Assembly: GCA_934193515.1 (NCBI GenBank)
Contig: CAKPVJ010000006.1
Coordinates: 18,126 to 82,125, forward strand
Length of the DNA stretch: 64,000 bases
Reading direction: 5' to 3'
Source: an uncultured Megasphaera sp.
GTDB taxonomy: Bacteria; Bacillota; Negativicutes; Veillonellales; Megasphaeraceae
Each line of letters starts with the position of its first letter. Within the stretch, counting starts at the first letter, position 1. The notes beneath the pieces were generated by a model. It was not told the DNA's origin. It ran no database searches and saw nothing but the letters and a program-made list of their open reading frames with translations. Position numbers and translations under genes: made by a program. Of the stretch, positions 8,215 to 17,625 are shown in pieces.

Positions 8215-9126
8215 TTACTGCGGCAAAACGCCTTCGCCCTGAAAGCTGGGAATAAAGGCGCTGCTGGCACTGTCTTTTTCTTGAACGAAACCGTCTTCGA
8301 TACCGCTGTCAAAGAGGTATTGTTCGGCTTCGTCGTATTCGGCATCCGTCAGAGGCCGATTGATTTCCGGATGCTGTGCCGCCGTACCGCAGGGAACGTA
8401 TTGACGCATCAAACTAAATAAGACCTGGCCGTCATCGAAATGGGAACGTACCCAATCGATGACGGCTTTTGTGTTGTCGATGCAGCCGGGCAAAATGAGG
8501 TGGCGAATGACGACGCCGGACTGCAGCATGCCGTCTTCGTCGAGCTGATACGGGCCGACTTGTTCGTACATGCGCAAAATAGCCTGCGCGGCGACAGTCG
8601 GATAATCGGTGGCAGCACTGTACGCAGCAGCCAGGGACGCATCCATATATTTCAGGTCCGGCAGGTAGATTTGGATTTTTCCATTTAGGGCATCAATCGT
8701 TTCTGGAGATTCGTAGCCGCCGCAGTTGTAGACGACAGGAACGGGAAGGGGCTGTTCCAGGCTTTTTAGGATTGCCTGCGTGTACGGCGTAGGCGTAACG
8801 AGGTTGATATTATGTGCTCCTTGAGCTATGAGTTCCGTATAGATTTCACGCAGCCGTTCGACCGTAATGGGAATACCTTGGCTGCCGCTGCTGATGACAG
8901 CGTTTTGACAGAAGCAGCAACGAAGGTTGCAGCTGGTGAAAAAGACCGTACCGCTGCCGCGGCTGCCGCTGATACAGGGTTCTTCCCAATGATGCAGGGC
9001 AGCTCTGGCGACGACAGGCTGCAGCGACGTATGACAGTATCCCGGCATGGGGGCTTGCGGTGTATAGACAGCACTGCGGACGACACCGCAGTGACGGGGA
9101 CAGTCAGTACAAACAGAATCAGACAT
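8215..9126 (-). CDS. radical SAM protein of the PflX type
   Basis: A 303-residue radical SAM protein related to pyruvate formate-lyase activating enzymes. The cluster motif is CNLRCCFC, with Cys66, Cys70 and Cys73 as ligands. The N-terminus CTDCPRHCG adds four more Cys/His residues typical of the PflX branch. No glycyl-radical enzyme gene is adjacent, so its target cannot be named. AAGGAG precedes the ATG at 9126. It lies downstream of the ilv operon terminator and has its own short upstream region. Confidence 0.8.
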   Translation of the reverse strand: MSDSVCTDCPRHCGVVRSAVYTPQAPMPGYCHTSLQPVVARAALHHWEEPCISGSRGSGTVFFTSCNLRCCFCQNAVISSGSQGIPITVERLREIYTELIAQGAHNINLVTPTPYTQAILKSLEQPLPVPVVYNCGGYESPETIDALNGKIQIYLPDLKYMDASLAAAYSAATDYPTVAAQAILRMYEQVGPYQLDEDGMLQSGVVIRHLILPGCIDNTKAVIDWVRSHFDDGQVLFSLMRQYVPCGTAAQHPEINRPLTDAEYDEAEQYLFDSGIEDGFVQEKDSASSAFIPSFQGEGVLPQ

Positions 9127-9170
9127 GGTGTATCACTCCTTGAGATAACTAGTGTATTTTCCTATTATAG

Positions 9171-9211
9171 CACAAACAAAAAGAGACCATGCAGCGGGGA
9201 TTGCTGCATGG
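9171..9211 (-). terminator. terminator of the ilvCBN transcript
   Basis: CCATGCAGC (9187-9195) pairs perfectly with GCTGCATGG (9203-9211). On the minus strand it is followed by TCTCTTTTTG, giving a clean rho-independent terminator directly after ilvN. Confidence 0.85.
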
Positions 9212-9222
9212 CCTGGTATATA

Positions 9223-9726
9223 TTACATGGCCTTTACAGGGATAAGGCCACGAGATAAGGAAACGGTCCCAGTACGGGCAATTTCCAGTATCTCATAGGG
9301 AGTAAGCACTTGAATCAAGGCATCGACGTGGTCTTCACGGCCCGTGACACGCATGATGAGTGAATTTAGATTGACATCGACGACTTTGGCGTGAAAGAGG
9401 TTGGCAATACTGGCCAACTCGTCGCGAATCTGCGGCGTATCATAGCGGACTTTAATCATAGCCAATTCGTAGCTGATAAACGGAGCGTCGTCCAAGTTGA
9501 CGATTTTGATGACATCAATGAGTTTGGCCAGCTGGCTGATGGTCTGTTTCAATTCCTTGTCATCTTCGATGCTGATGACGATGTTGAAGCGGGTGACGCG
9601 CGGTTCTTCCGTGTAGCCTGCTGTCAAGGATTCAATATTGATGGCCTTGCGGCTGATAAGGCCGGCAATGTGCGTCAAAACGCCGGGCTTGTTGTCTGTC
9701 AAAATTGCTAAATGTTGTTTTCTCAT
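9223..9726 (-). CDS. ilvN: acetolactate synthase small (regulatory) subunit
   Basis: Regulatory subunit of 167 residues for acetohydroxyacid synthase, which controls valine feedback in branched-chain amino acid synthesis. An N-terminal ACT domain (LAILTDNKPGVLTHIAGLIS) is followed by the typical C-terminal half (ATGREDHVDALI-like region). Length matches the family. The ATG overlaps the ilvB stop by 4 bp, so it is coupled to ilvB. It is the last gene of the operon. Confidence 0.93.
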   Translation of the reverse strand: MRKQHLAILTDNKPGVLTHIAGLISRKAINIESLTAGYTEEPRVTRFNIVISIEDDKELKQTISQLAKLIDVIKIVNLDDAPFISYELAMIKVRYDTPQIRDELASIANLFHAKVVDVNLNSLIMRVTGREDHVDALIQVLTPYEILEIARTGTVSLSRGLIPVKAM

Positions 9727-11420
9727 GACGCATCATCTCCTAGTATCATATGGCTTAACGATTGGCCGCCGGGTACCGTAGGATATACGCGGTCGTCTTT
9801 TGAAATGCGGATATCGACTAAGGCCGGTCCGTCATATGCCAACGCTTCCGGCAGTACGGTGTGCAGTTCTTCTCGGGTGTTGATGGAATAGCCTTTGACA
9901 CCCAGGGATTCGGCCAGCATAGGCAGATTTTTTCCTTTGTACAAGCGGCATTGTGAGTAATGCTTGTTGTAAAAGAAATCCTGCAGCTGCACAATCATGC
10001 CCAGTACATCGTTGTGCAGAACGATGACTTTGACGGCGATGTGGTGTTCTGCCAACGTAGAAAATTCCTGGCAGTTCATCAAGATGCTGCCGTCGCCTGT
10101 AAAGAGGACGACTGTTTTTTGGGGACAGGCGACTTTTACGCCCATGGCAGCAGGCAGGCCAAAGCCCATCGTACCCAGTCCGCCGGACGTGATAAAGTGA
10201 CGGGGGAGCTTGGTATCAAAAAATTGTGCGGCCCACATTTGATGCTGGCCTACATCCGTAACGACTGCCGTATCGTCCGGTGTCAGACTATGGACAGTTT
10301 TAAAAATTTCCTGCGGCGAGATATAATCAGAATGTTTTATCATAGAAAGCGGATGTGCCGTTTTTAGTTCCATGACGTGTGTAAGCCAAGGAGCAAACTG
10401 TGTGGTGTATGGGCAGGTGCTTTCTCGTGCTTTTTGTGAAAAAATAGGTAAAGACCAGCGCAAATCGCCTTTGACGCCTAAGTCGATGTCGATGATTTTG
10501 TCGATTTCGACATCATCGATTTCAAAATGAATGATTTGCGCGTGCGGCGCAAAGACATCGGCTTTGCTGGTCAGGCGTTCGTCGAAGCGGGCGCCGACTG
10601 CAATAAGCAGGTCGCATTCTGAAATCGCCATGTTGGCAGCGTAGGAGCCGTGCATGCCGCCCATGCCCAAATGCGTAGGCAGTGAATCCGGGACGGCGCC
10701 TTTCCCCATCAAGGTAGTCACAATAGGAATCTGCGTAGTCCGGATGAAATCTAATAATGGAGCCGTTGTTTCGGACAATACCACGCCGCCGCCAACTAAC
10801 AGAACGGGGCGTTCGCTGTGTTCCAGCGCAGCAATCGCTTTGTCAATCATAAAGGCTTGTCCTGTTGTTTCTACGGTATATCCCGGGAGATACACTTCCT
10901 GAGGATACGCATAGTCAATTTCTGTTTCCAAGGCGTCCTTGGCAATATCGACCAGTACGGGACCGGGACGGCCTGTCGATGCGATGTAGAATGCTTCTTT
11001 CATGACGCGGGGAATGTCTGCCGCGTTTTTGACTAAATAATTGTGTTTCGTAATCGGTGTGGTGATGCCGGAAATATCTGCTTCCTGAAAGGCATCGCGG
11101 CCGATAAGACTGGTGGGAACCTGACCGCTGATAATAACCATAGGGATGGAGTCCATGTTGGCAGTGGCAATGCCGGTAACCATGTTGCAGATACCGGGGC
11201 CGGATGTAGCGACGCAGACGCCGGGTTTGCCGGTAATACGCGCGTAGCCGTCAGCAGCATGTACTGCGCCTTGTTCATGGCTGGTTAGAATATGTCTAAA
11301 GTTGGCTTTATAAAATTCTTCATAGAGTGGCAAAATCGCACCGCCGGGATAGCCAAAAACGACATCTACCTCTTCTTTTTTTAAACTTTCCAGTACAGCC
11401 TGCGCACCTGTCATTTTCAT
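9723..11420 (-). CDS. ilvB: acetolactate synthase large (catalytic) subunit
   Basis: Catalytic subunit of 565 residues. It condenses pyruvate with pyruvate or 2-oxobutyrate as the first common step to valine, leucine and isoleucine, using ThDP. Visible landmarks are the N-terminal GYPGGAILPLYE and SHEQGAVHAADGYAR (ThDP Glu), and the C-terminal ThDP/Mg motif GDGSILMNCQEF. The start at 11420 is chosen over 11441 because AGAGGTG lies nine bases upstream of it. Order in the operon is ilvC-ilvB-ilvN. A 7-bp hairpin (11463-11487) lies in the 94-bp gap after ilvC. Confidence 0.93.
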   Translation of the reverse strand: MKMTGAQAVLESLKKEEVDVVFGYPGGAILPLYEEFYKANFRHILTSHEQGAVHAADGYARITGKPGVCVATSGPGICNMVTGIATANMDSIPMVIISGQVPTSLIGRDAFQEADISGITTPITKHNYLVKNAADIPRVMKEAFYIASTGRPGPVLVDIAKDALETEIDYAYPQEVYLPGYTVETTGQAFMIDKAIAALEHSERPVLLVGGGVVLSETTAPLLDFIRTTQIPIVTTLMGKGAVPDSLPTHLGMGGMHGSYAANMAISECDLLIAVGARFDERLTSKADVFAPHAQIIHFEIDDVEIDKIIDIDLGVKGDLRWSLPIFSQKARESTCPYTTQFAPWLTHVMELKTAHPLSMIKHSDYISPQEIFKTVHSLTPDDTAVVTDVGQHQMWAAQFFDTKLPRHFITSGGLGTMGFGLPAAMGVKVACPQKTVVLFTGDGSILMNCQEFSTLAEHHIAVKVIVLHNDVLGMIVQLQDFFYNKHYSQCRLYKGKNLPMLAESLGVKGYSINTREELHTVLPEALAYDGPALVDIRISKDDRVYPTVPGGQSLSHMILGDDAS

Positions 11421-11514
11421 GTAAACTTCACCTCTTTGCATACGCTTGAAAAATACGGCAGAGGATGGCTGATGGAGAGGGCCATCCCCTGTACACGTAT
11501 TTTGTTTAGTACAA

Positions 11515-12525
11515 TTAATCGTTCTGGTCGTTGTTGTGGAGCCAAGGCATCATGTCGCGCAGTTTGGCACCGACTTTTTCAATCGGATGTTCTGCATGGT
11601 TTCTGCGCATTGCTAAGAAATGAGCACGGCCGCCGGCTTTGTTTTCGAGGAGCCAGTCTTTCGCAAAAGTGCCGTCCTGAATATCGCTCAACACCTGTTT
11701 CATAGCGGCTTTGGAGTCCTGCGTAATAACTTTCGGGCCGGCAGTGTAATCACCGTATTCAGCAGTGTCACTGATGGATTTACGCATCTTAGCCATGCCG
11801 CCTTCATACATGAGGTCGACGATTAACTTCATTTCATGGAACGTTTCAAAATATGCGATTTCCGGCTGATAGCCTGCTTCACACAATGTTTCAAACCCGT
11901 TGGTGATGAGCTGGCAGATACCGCCGCAGAGGACAGCTTGTTCACCGAAGAGGTCTGTTTCCGTTTCTTCCTGGAAGGTCGTCTGGATGACGCCGGCACG
12001 AGCGCCGCCAATGCCGCGGGCATATGCCAAGGCAATATCAAAGCATTTTCCGGTAGCGTCTTGTTCGACAGCAAATACATCCGGTACGCCGCCGCCTTCG
12101 GTAAATGTACGGCGAACGAGGTGGCCTGGGCCTTTTGGTGCGACCATGAATACGTCTACATCAGCCGGCGGCACGATTTGTTTGAAATGAATGTTGAAGC
12201 CGTGCGCAAAGGCTAAGGCACTGCCGGATTTCAAATTCGGCGCAATTTCTGTTTTATAGATATCAGCCTGCTTTTCATCCGGAATCAAAATCATCGTGAT
12301 GTCTGCTTCAGCAACAGCTTCACTGACGGATTTGACTTCCAAGCCGGCAGCTTTTGCTTTTTCAATGGATTTGCTTCCTTTATACAAACCGACGACAACA
12401 TCGACGCCGCTTTCCTTCAAATTCAACGCATGGGCATGTCCCTGACTGCCGTAGCCAATGATTGCGATTTTTTTGCCGTTCATTACATTCCAGTTTACAT
12501 CTTGTTCATAAAATACTTTTGCCAT
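11515..12525 (-). CDS. ilvC: ketol-acid reductoisomerase
   Basis: A 336-residue class I NAD(P)H-dependent isomeroreductase, acting directly after acetolactate synthase. The Rossmann motif GYGSQGHAHA lies at about 24-33. The Mg-binding knotted domain includes DLFGEQAVLCGG. The ATG at 12525 has AAGGAGAG just upstream. The longer reading frame to 12594 runs into the leader RNA and is rejected. Expression is expected to be set by the T-box leader upstream. Confidence 0.94.
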   Translation of the reverse strand: MAKVFYEQDVNWNVMNGKKIAIIGYGSQGHAHALNLKESGVDVVVGLYKGSKSIEKAKAAGLEVKSVSEAVAEADITMILIPDEKQADIYKTEIAPNLKSGSALAFAHGFNIHFKQIVPPADVDVFMVAPKGPGHLVRRTFTEGGGVPDVFAVEQDATGKCFDIALAYARGIGGARAGVIQTTFQEETETDLFGEQAVLCGGICQLITNGFETLCEAGYQPEIAYFETFHEMKLIVDLMYEGGMAKMRKSISDTAEYGDYTAGPKVITQDSKAAMKQVLSDIQDGTFAKDWLLENKAGGRAHFLAMRRNHAEHPIEKVGAKLRDMMPWLHNNDQND

Positions 12526-12602
12526 GATACATCTCTCCTTAGAAATTAAAAAATATGGGGTTGGAAATGCGTTGGTTGCAGGAGATAGTCTCAAGAGGGT
12601 AT

Positions 12603-12903
12603 AAAAAAATCCGCCCCTCTTGTGTTGAGGGACGGATATTATATATTCCGCGTTACCACCCTGATTCCTATGGCATTACTGCCCATAGGCTCTCTACAAC
12701 GTACTAACATACGCGTTTCCTGTAACGGGGAAATCCCGTCGGTACCTACCTGATTCATTCAGCACCGCTCTTCGGGGAGGAGCTTCATCGGACTGCATAT
12801 ACCGGCTCACACCGACCGCCGGCTCTCTGTTATGACACAGGCTGACTACTTTCTCCCGTCATTAGATTTACGAATACTTTTGTTTGCTTCTGTTGTGAAG
12901 CTT
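12603..12903 (-). promoter_or_regulatory. T-box leader RNA controlling ilvCBN, probable isoleucine specifier
   Basis: On the minus strand the T-box sequence AGGGTGGTAACGCGG lies at 12662-12648. It is followed by a terminator hairpin (12636-12610) and a run of seven T. Upstream lie a stem I region with a GGGAGAAAGTAG segment (near 12855) and a GGTCGGTGTGAGCC loop. On the 3' side of stem I, GAATGAATCAGG suggests ATC (Ile) at 12752-12754 as the specifier. The class call is firm, but the specifier was read by eye from spacing and is less sure. T-boxes sense uncharged tRNA by base pairing. Confidence 0.88.
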
Positions 12904-12909
12904 GAACAC

Positions 12910-12938
12910 ATTGTACGCAATTAGAATGATTTTGTCAA
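12910..12938 (-). promoter_or_regulatory. promoter of ilvCBN
   Basis: On the minus strand TTGACA (12938-12933) and TACAAT (12915-12910) are separated by exactly 17 bases. Transcription should start near 12903, giving a leader of about 380 nt that includes the T-box. Confidence 0.85.
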
Positions 12939-12971
12939 CAAGTTTTTGCGAAAAATTTTAAACTTTAATTG

Positions 12972-13001
12972 AGTTAAACGTCAAACAAATAAGTTAAACG
13001 T
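12972..13001 (+). repeat. paired AGTTAAACGT direct repeats upstream of the ilv promoter
   Basis: AGTTAAACGT occurs at 12972-12981 and 12992-13001, spaced 20 bp apart (two helical turns). They lie 34 bp or more upstream of the ilv -35 box and downstream of the cstA terminator. The spacing suits a dimeric DNA-binding protein. The 9-base core GTTAAACGT recurs upstream of two fermentation genes in this window. Confidence 0.4.
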
Positions 13002-13033
13002 TTTAAAGTTTTAACATAATAACTAAAATAACA

Positions 13034-13075
13034 ACAAAAAAGCAGTTCCCACACGATACTTGCGGGAACTGCTTT
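13034..13075 (-). terminator. terminator of the first cstA gene
   Basis: AAAGCAGTTCCC (13039-13050) pairs with GGGAACTGCTTT (13064-13075). On the minus strand it ends in a T-rich tail. Confidence 0.85.
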
Positions 13076-13090
13076 GGATGCCAAAGAAAT

Positions 13091-14980
13091 TTAATGATTA
13101 GAAATTGTTAATTCTCTGAATTTCTTTGCTTTTGTTCCTTCGTCGTCATCTTGCTGGCAAAGTGCATTTAGATGCTGCAATTCTTCAGCTTCGACAGTTT
13201 CACTGGTTGTATAGCTGGGAGGAACTGTTTTAGCTAGATACAAACATTTTTTAATCGAAGCGACGCTGACGATAATGACCAGAATAGCCATAATTGCAGA
13301 GACGGAGAAGAGCAGGATTTCGCCTTTGGGCAGATAAATGTTAAACATGTTCAGGAAATCAGCCCAGAAAATAACGACAGTCAGGAAAGCCCAAGGGATA
13401 ACAGTAACCCAAACATAGCGGGCTTTGCCCATGCTGCAAATAACAACGGAGGAAATAGCTAATGTAATGATAGCGAGCAACTGATTGGATACACCGAAAA
13501 TCGGCCAAATCGTGGATAAGTTGCCTTGTAATACGATATAGCCCCATGCGCCGGAGATGATGGCCGATGCAATGATACCGCCGGGAGTCCAATGGGGGTT
13601 GCCAAATTTAGGCCATACACGGCCAATTAATTCTTGAAGCATATAGCGGCCGACACGTGTACCGGCATCAATAATGGTCATGATGAAGAGAGCTTCAAAC
13701 ATGATGCAGAAGTGATACCAGTAGTTCATGAGGTGGTCAAGACCCGGAATGCGGGAGAAGATATGCGCCATGCCGACAGCCAGAGAAACAGCGCCGCCAG
13801 GACGATGGGCAACATTTTCACCAACCATTTCATTCAACATCGGCAGATCGACAACTTGTAAGCCTAATGCTTGAAAATGAGCGGCGGAAGAGTTGATGGC
13901 AAAATAATCTGCAGGCTGCAGTGCGCAGGCGGCAATCAAAGCCATCATACCGACGAAGGATTCTGTAAGCATGGCACCATAGCCGACAGGAAGAATGGAA
14001 CGTTCATTCATCAGCATTTTTGGTGTAGTGCCTGTAGAGATCATGCAGTGGAACCCGGAAACGGCACCGCAGGCAATGGTGATAAAGATATACGGTAATA
14101 CCGGGCCGGTAATGACCGGGCCGCCGCCGGCGCAGAACTGTGTAACTGCCGGCATAGCAATCATTGGGCCGACGATAATAATGCCTAATGCTAAGGCACC
14201 GATTGTCCCGATTTTCATGTACGTAGATAAGTAATCACGCGGAGCTAAAAGCAGCCAAACCGGAAGAGCTGCGGCAACGAAACCGTAGATAATCAGTGCA
14301 ACGCCGATACCATGGGCACTAATGGTAAACATAGGTGCCAACGTGGGAGAAGCAGCAACCGACGGGCCAAGGACAACGGCTAATAGTGTTAGCGCAACGC
14401 CAATGATAGTAGCTTCCTGGATTTTTCCGGGACGAAGAAATTGCAGATACAAACCAACAAAAATAGCGATAGGAATTGTCATACCAATCGTAAACGTACC
14501 CCACGGGCTGTCGTGAAGGGCATTGACAATAACGACTGCCATGCCGGCCATGGCTAAGATATTGAGGAATAAGACTGCAAACGAGGTGGCAAGGCCGACT
14601 TTGTCGCCAATCTGTGCTTTGGCAATTTCAGCAATGGATTTACCGTCATACCGCATAGATGCAAATAAGATAACCATATCATGGACAGCACCGGCCAAAA
14701 CGCCGCCGATGAGAATCCATAACGCGCCGGGCAAATACCCAAACTGTGCAGCAATGACAGGCCCTACCAAGGGTCCTGCGCCAGCAATGGCTGCGAAATG
14801 ATGACCGAATACGACGTATTTGTTCGTAGGAACATAGTCGTGGCCATCTTCAAACCGAAAGGCTGGCGTGACTTTGTACTGATTGACCGTAAGTACTTTA
14901 GCAGCAATAAATGCGCCATAAAAACGGTATGCCAGTACGAAAACTAATGCAGAAATGATAACTAGATACAAACCGTTCAT
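13091..14980 (-). CDS. cstA: CstA-family transporter (copy A)
   Basis: Polytopic inner-membrane protein of 629 residues in the carbon-starvation CstA/BtsT family, whose studied members move peptides or pyruvate with cations. It has many hydrophobic helices, the conserved GPLVGPVIAAQFGYLPG stretch near residue 65 and a hydrophilic C-terminal tail. The ATG at 14980 has AGGAGG nine bases upstream. The alternative TTG at 14989 is rejected. It is a tandem duplicate of the next gene with the same length and the same last residues (ELTISNH). Each copy has its own terminator, and a promoter is visible for this copy. Confidence 0.88.
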   Translation of the reverse strand: MNGLYLVIISALVFVLAYRFYGAFIAAKVLTVNQYKVTPAFRFEDGHDYVPTNKYVVFGHHFAAIAGAGPLVGPVIAAQFGYLPGALWILIGGVLAGAVHDMVILFASMRYDGKSIAEIAKAQIGDKVGLATSFAVLFLNILAMAGMAVVIVNALHDSPWGTFTIGMTIPIAIFVGLYLQFLRPGKIQEATIIGVALTLLAVVLGPSVAASPTLAPMFTISAHGIGVALIIYGFVAAALPVWLLLAPRDYLSTYMKIGTIGALALGIIIVGPMIAMPAVTQFCAGGGPVITGPVLPYIFITIACGAVSGFHCMISTGTTPKMLMNERSILPVGYGAMLTESFVGMMALIAACALQPADYFAINSSAAHFQALGLQVVDLPMLNEMVGENVAHRPGGAVSLAVGMAHIFSRIPGLDHLMNYWYHFCIMFEALFIMTIIDAGTRVGRYMLQELIGRVWPKFGNPHWTPGGIIASAIISGAWGYIVLQGNLSTIWPIFGVSNQLLAIITLAISSVVICSMGKARYVWVTVIPWAFLTVVIFWADFLNMFNIYLPKGEILLFSVSAIMAILVIIVSVASIKKCLYLAKTVPPSYTTSETVEAEELQHLNALCQQDDDEGTKAKKFRELTISNH

Positions 14981-15051
14981 ACAAAACAACCTCCTTTTTA
15001 TAATATAAAAAGCCGTATAGGCTTAATATTACACGTAATTTCTATACATTT

Positions 15052-15080
15052 ACTATAGCTCACTTCATATGTAAATTCAA
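15052..15080 (-). promoter_or_regulatory. promoter of cstA copy A
   Basis: On the minus strand TTGAAT (15080-15075) and TATAGT (15057-15052) are 17 bases apart. The leader is about 65 nt and contains a small AAGCC/GGCTT hairpin just before the ribosome site. Confidence 0.6.
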
Positions 15081-15223
15081 GGAAATTATATATAACATAA
15101 CATAAAAGCATTAATGAAAACTAAGAATATATTTGATGAATATGTATAATCCAAATGACAGATGTGAGTTGAACATAAAAATGAAGCAGTTGGCTGATGC
15201 CGTGTATATGATAAAACATAAGC

Positions 15224-15260
15224 AAAAAAAGACAGCTCCTAAAAAGGAACTGTCTTTTTT
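15224..15260 (-). terminator. terminator of cstA copy B
   Basis: GACAGCTCC and GGAACTGTC form a stem with one mismatch, flanked by A7 on the left and T6 on the right. It lies just after the copy B stop on the minus strand. Confidence 0.8.
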
Positions 15261-15274
15261 GCCTATGCTAAGAA

Positions 15275-17164
15275 TTAATGATTAGAAATTGTTAATTCTT
15301 TGAAGCGTCTTGCACGAGCACCTTCGTCATCTTGTTGTGCGACGAGCTGATCGAGGTGTTTGATTTCTTCAGCTTCTACCGTTTCCGTTGTATCGTAGCT
15401 GGCAGGAACTGTCTTAACTAAATAGAGACATTTCTTGATGGCATTGATACTAACAATAATAACTAATACTGCCATGATGATAGAAACAGTGAACATTGTC
15501 CATTCACCCTTCGGCAGGTAAATTTCAAAAATGTTCAGGTAATCAGCCCAGAAAATCATAACCGTGAGGAATACCCAAGGAATAATCGTAACCCAGGCAT
15601 AGCGAGCTTTACCCATGCTGCAAATAACAACCGTAGAAATAGCTAAGGAAATGATAGCGAGCAACTGGTTGGATACACCGAAAATCGGCCAAATCGTAGA
15701 CAAGTTGCCGTTTAATACGAGGTAGCCCCATGCAGCGCAGATCAGAGCAGATGCGATAATAGCACCTGGTTTCCACTGGGGATCACCGAATTGAGGCCAT
15801 ACGCGGCCAACTAATTCTTGAAGCATATAACGACCAACACGTGTGCCGGCATCGATAATTGTCATAATGAAGAGGGCTTCAAACATGATGCAGAAATGAT
15901 ACCAGTAGTTCATGAGGTGATCAAGACCTGGGAGTCTGGAGAAGATGTGAGCCATGCCGACAGCCAAGGAAACAGCACCGCCCGGACGATGAGCAACATT
16001 TTCACCAACCATTTCACTTAAGTGAGGCAGTTCAACGACCTGTAGACCTAAAGCTTGGAAATGTTCAGCTGAAGAGTTAATAGCGAAATAATCGTTAGGA
16101 ACGAGAGCGCAAGCGGCAATTAATGCCATCATAGCAACGAAAGATTCCGTAACCATAGCACCATAGCCGACTGGAAGAATGGAACGTTCATTCATCAGCA
16201 TTTTCGGTGTAGTACCAGTAGAAATCATGCAGTGGAACCCGGAGATAGCACCGCAGGCGATAGTAACGAAGATATACGGAATAACCTGACCAGTAATAAC
16301 CGGGCCGCCGCCAGCACAGAACTGGGTCGTAGCCGGCATCTGAATGGTTGGGCCAACGACGATAATGCCGATAGCCAAAGCACCGATAGTACCAATCTTC
16401 ATATAAGTGGAAAGATAATCACGCGGAGCCAGAAGCAGCCAAACCGGAAGTGCTGCTGCGATAAATCCATAAATAATAAGAGCAATGGAAATGCCGCGGG
16501 AGCTAATCGTAAAGATAGGTGCTAATGTAGGAGATGCTGCGACAACAGGGCCGACAACAACAGCAAGGAGTGTTAAGATAACACCGATAATAGTACCTTC
16601 TTTGATTTTACCAGGGCGAAGGAACTGCATGTAAATCCCGATGAAAATAGCGATAGGAATGGTAGAACCAATGGTGAATGTACCCCAAGGGCTGTCATGC
16701 AGTGCGTTGGCAATAACAACGGCCATGCCAGCCATGCAGAGGATATTCAAAAACAGTACGGCAAAAGATGTTGCCAAGCCTGTTTTGTCACCAATCTGTG
16801 CTTTTGCGATTTCGGCAATCGATTTGCCGTCATACCGCATGGAGCAGAAAAGGATAACCATATCATGGACAGCGCCGGCGAGAACACCGCCGATTAAAAT
16901 CCATAATGCACCGGGCAAATACCCAAACTGTGCAGCAATTACAGGGCCAACCAAAGGACCTGCACCGGCAATAGCTGCGAAATGATGACCGAATACGACG
17001 TATTTGTTCGTAGGAACATAGTCGTGTCCATCTTCAAAACGGAATGCCGGCGTAACTTTGTACTGGTTCAGCGTTAATACTTTAGCAGCAATGAATGCGC
17101 CGTAAAAACGATATGCCAGTACGAACACGAGAGCAGAAATAATAACTAAATACAAACCGTTCAT
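15275..17164 (-). CDS. cstA: CstA-family transporter (copy B)
   Basis: Second 629-residue CstA-type transporter, colinear with copy A and very similar along its length. Differences cluster in loops and the C-terminal tail, for example VPASYDTTETVEAEE against VPPSYTTSETVEAEE. Silent differences at the DNA level are many, so the duplication is not very recent. The ATG at 17164 follows AGGAGG. The substrate cannot be told from sequence. In a lactate- or amino-acid-fermenting anaerobe, pyruvate or peptides are the reasonable candidates. Confidence 0.88.
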   Translation of the reverse strand: MNGLYLVIISALVFVLAYRFYGAFIAAKVLTLNQYKVTPAFRFEDGHDYVPTNKYVVFGHHFAAIAGAGPLVGPVIAAQFGYLPGALWILIGGVLAGAVHDMVILFCSMRYDGKSIAEIAKAQIGDKTGLATSFAVLFLNILCMAGMAVVIANALHDSPWGTFTIGSTIPIAIFIGIYMQFLRPGKIKEGTIIGVILTLLAVVVGPVVAASPTLAPIFTISSRGISIALIIYGFIAAALPVWLLLAPRDYLSTYMKIGTIGALAIGIIVVGPTIQMPATTQFCAGGGPVITGQVIPYIFVTIACGAISGFHCMISTGTTPKMLMNERSILPVGYGAMVTESFVAMMALIAACALVPNDYFAINSSAEHFQALGLQVVELPHLSEMVGENVAHRPGGAVSLAVGMAHIFSRLPGLDHLMNYWYHFCIMFEALFIMTIIDAGTRVGRYMLQELVGRVWPQFGDPQWKPGAIIASALICAAWGYLVLNGNLSTIWPIFGVSNQLLAIISLAISTVVICSMGKARYAWVTIIPWVFLTVMIFWADYLNIFEIYLPKGEWTMFTVSIIMAVLVIIVSINAIKKCLYLVKTVPASYDTTETVEAEEIKHLDQLVAQQDDEGARARRFKELTISNH

Positions 17165-17625
17165 ACTATAAAACCTCCTATATGAATTTTATACAGGCGT
17201 ATGTCTTGATATAGTGCATGAGCACGTAAAATGAATTATAATTCCATTCAAGAATAACATACCCCGTATTTCGATTCCATTATAAGGCATAATTTATAAA
17301 ATTCAAGATGAACTTTCTCAAAATAGCTGTCAAAAACATGAGAAAAAGAGAAATCATTCATGAAGAATAATCAATATTACACAAATCGCCCAAAATGGTG
17401 TGCTAGTATACAACAGTTATACAGCATATAGCATGATGTGAGAAAAAGGAATAACAGAAATAAAAGGCATATGAATTATTCATGTATAATAGAAACGCAC
17501 ACGTTTAACCTTTGTAGTAAAAAAAAAGCATCAATGATATAATGTTTTAGTAAACAATACATGTGATTTTGATAATAGGACAAATCGTATGTGTCGTAAT
17601 AATTTTGATATAGGAGGGAATTTTT
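17165..17625. other. 461-bp divergent intergenic region
   Basis: The gap between cstA copy B and the dehydrogenase is AT-rich and holds no convincing gene. ACGTTTAAC at 17501-17509 is the reverse complement of the GTTAAACGT motif seen upstream of ilvC. A TATAAT at 17485-17490 has no good -35 partner. AGGAGGG lies directly upstream of the dehydrogenase start. Confidence 0.5.

Noticed and set aside
11463..11487. Hairpin between ilvC and ilvB as a terminator
   Set aside because: The stem is 7 bp and no T-run follows directly on the minus strand. It may only modulate relative expression.
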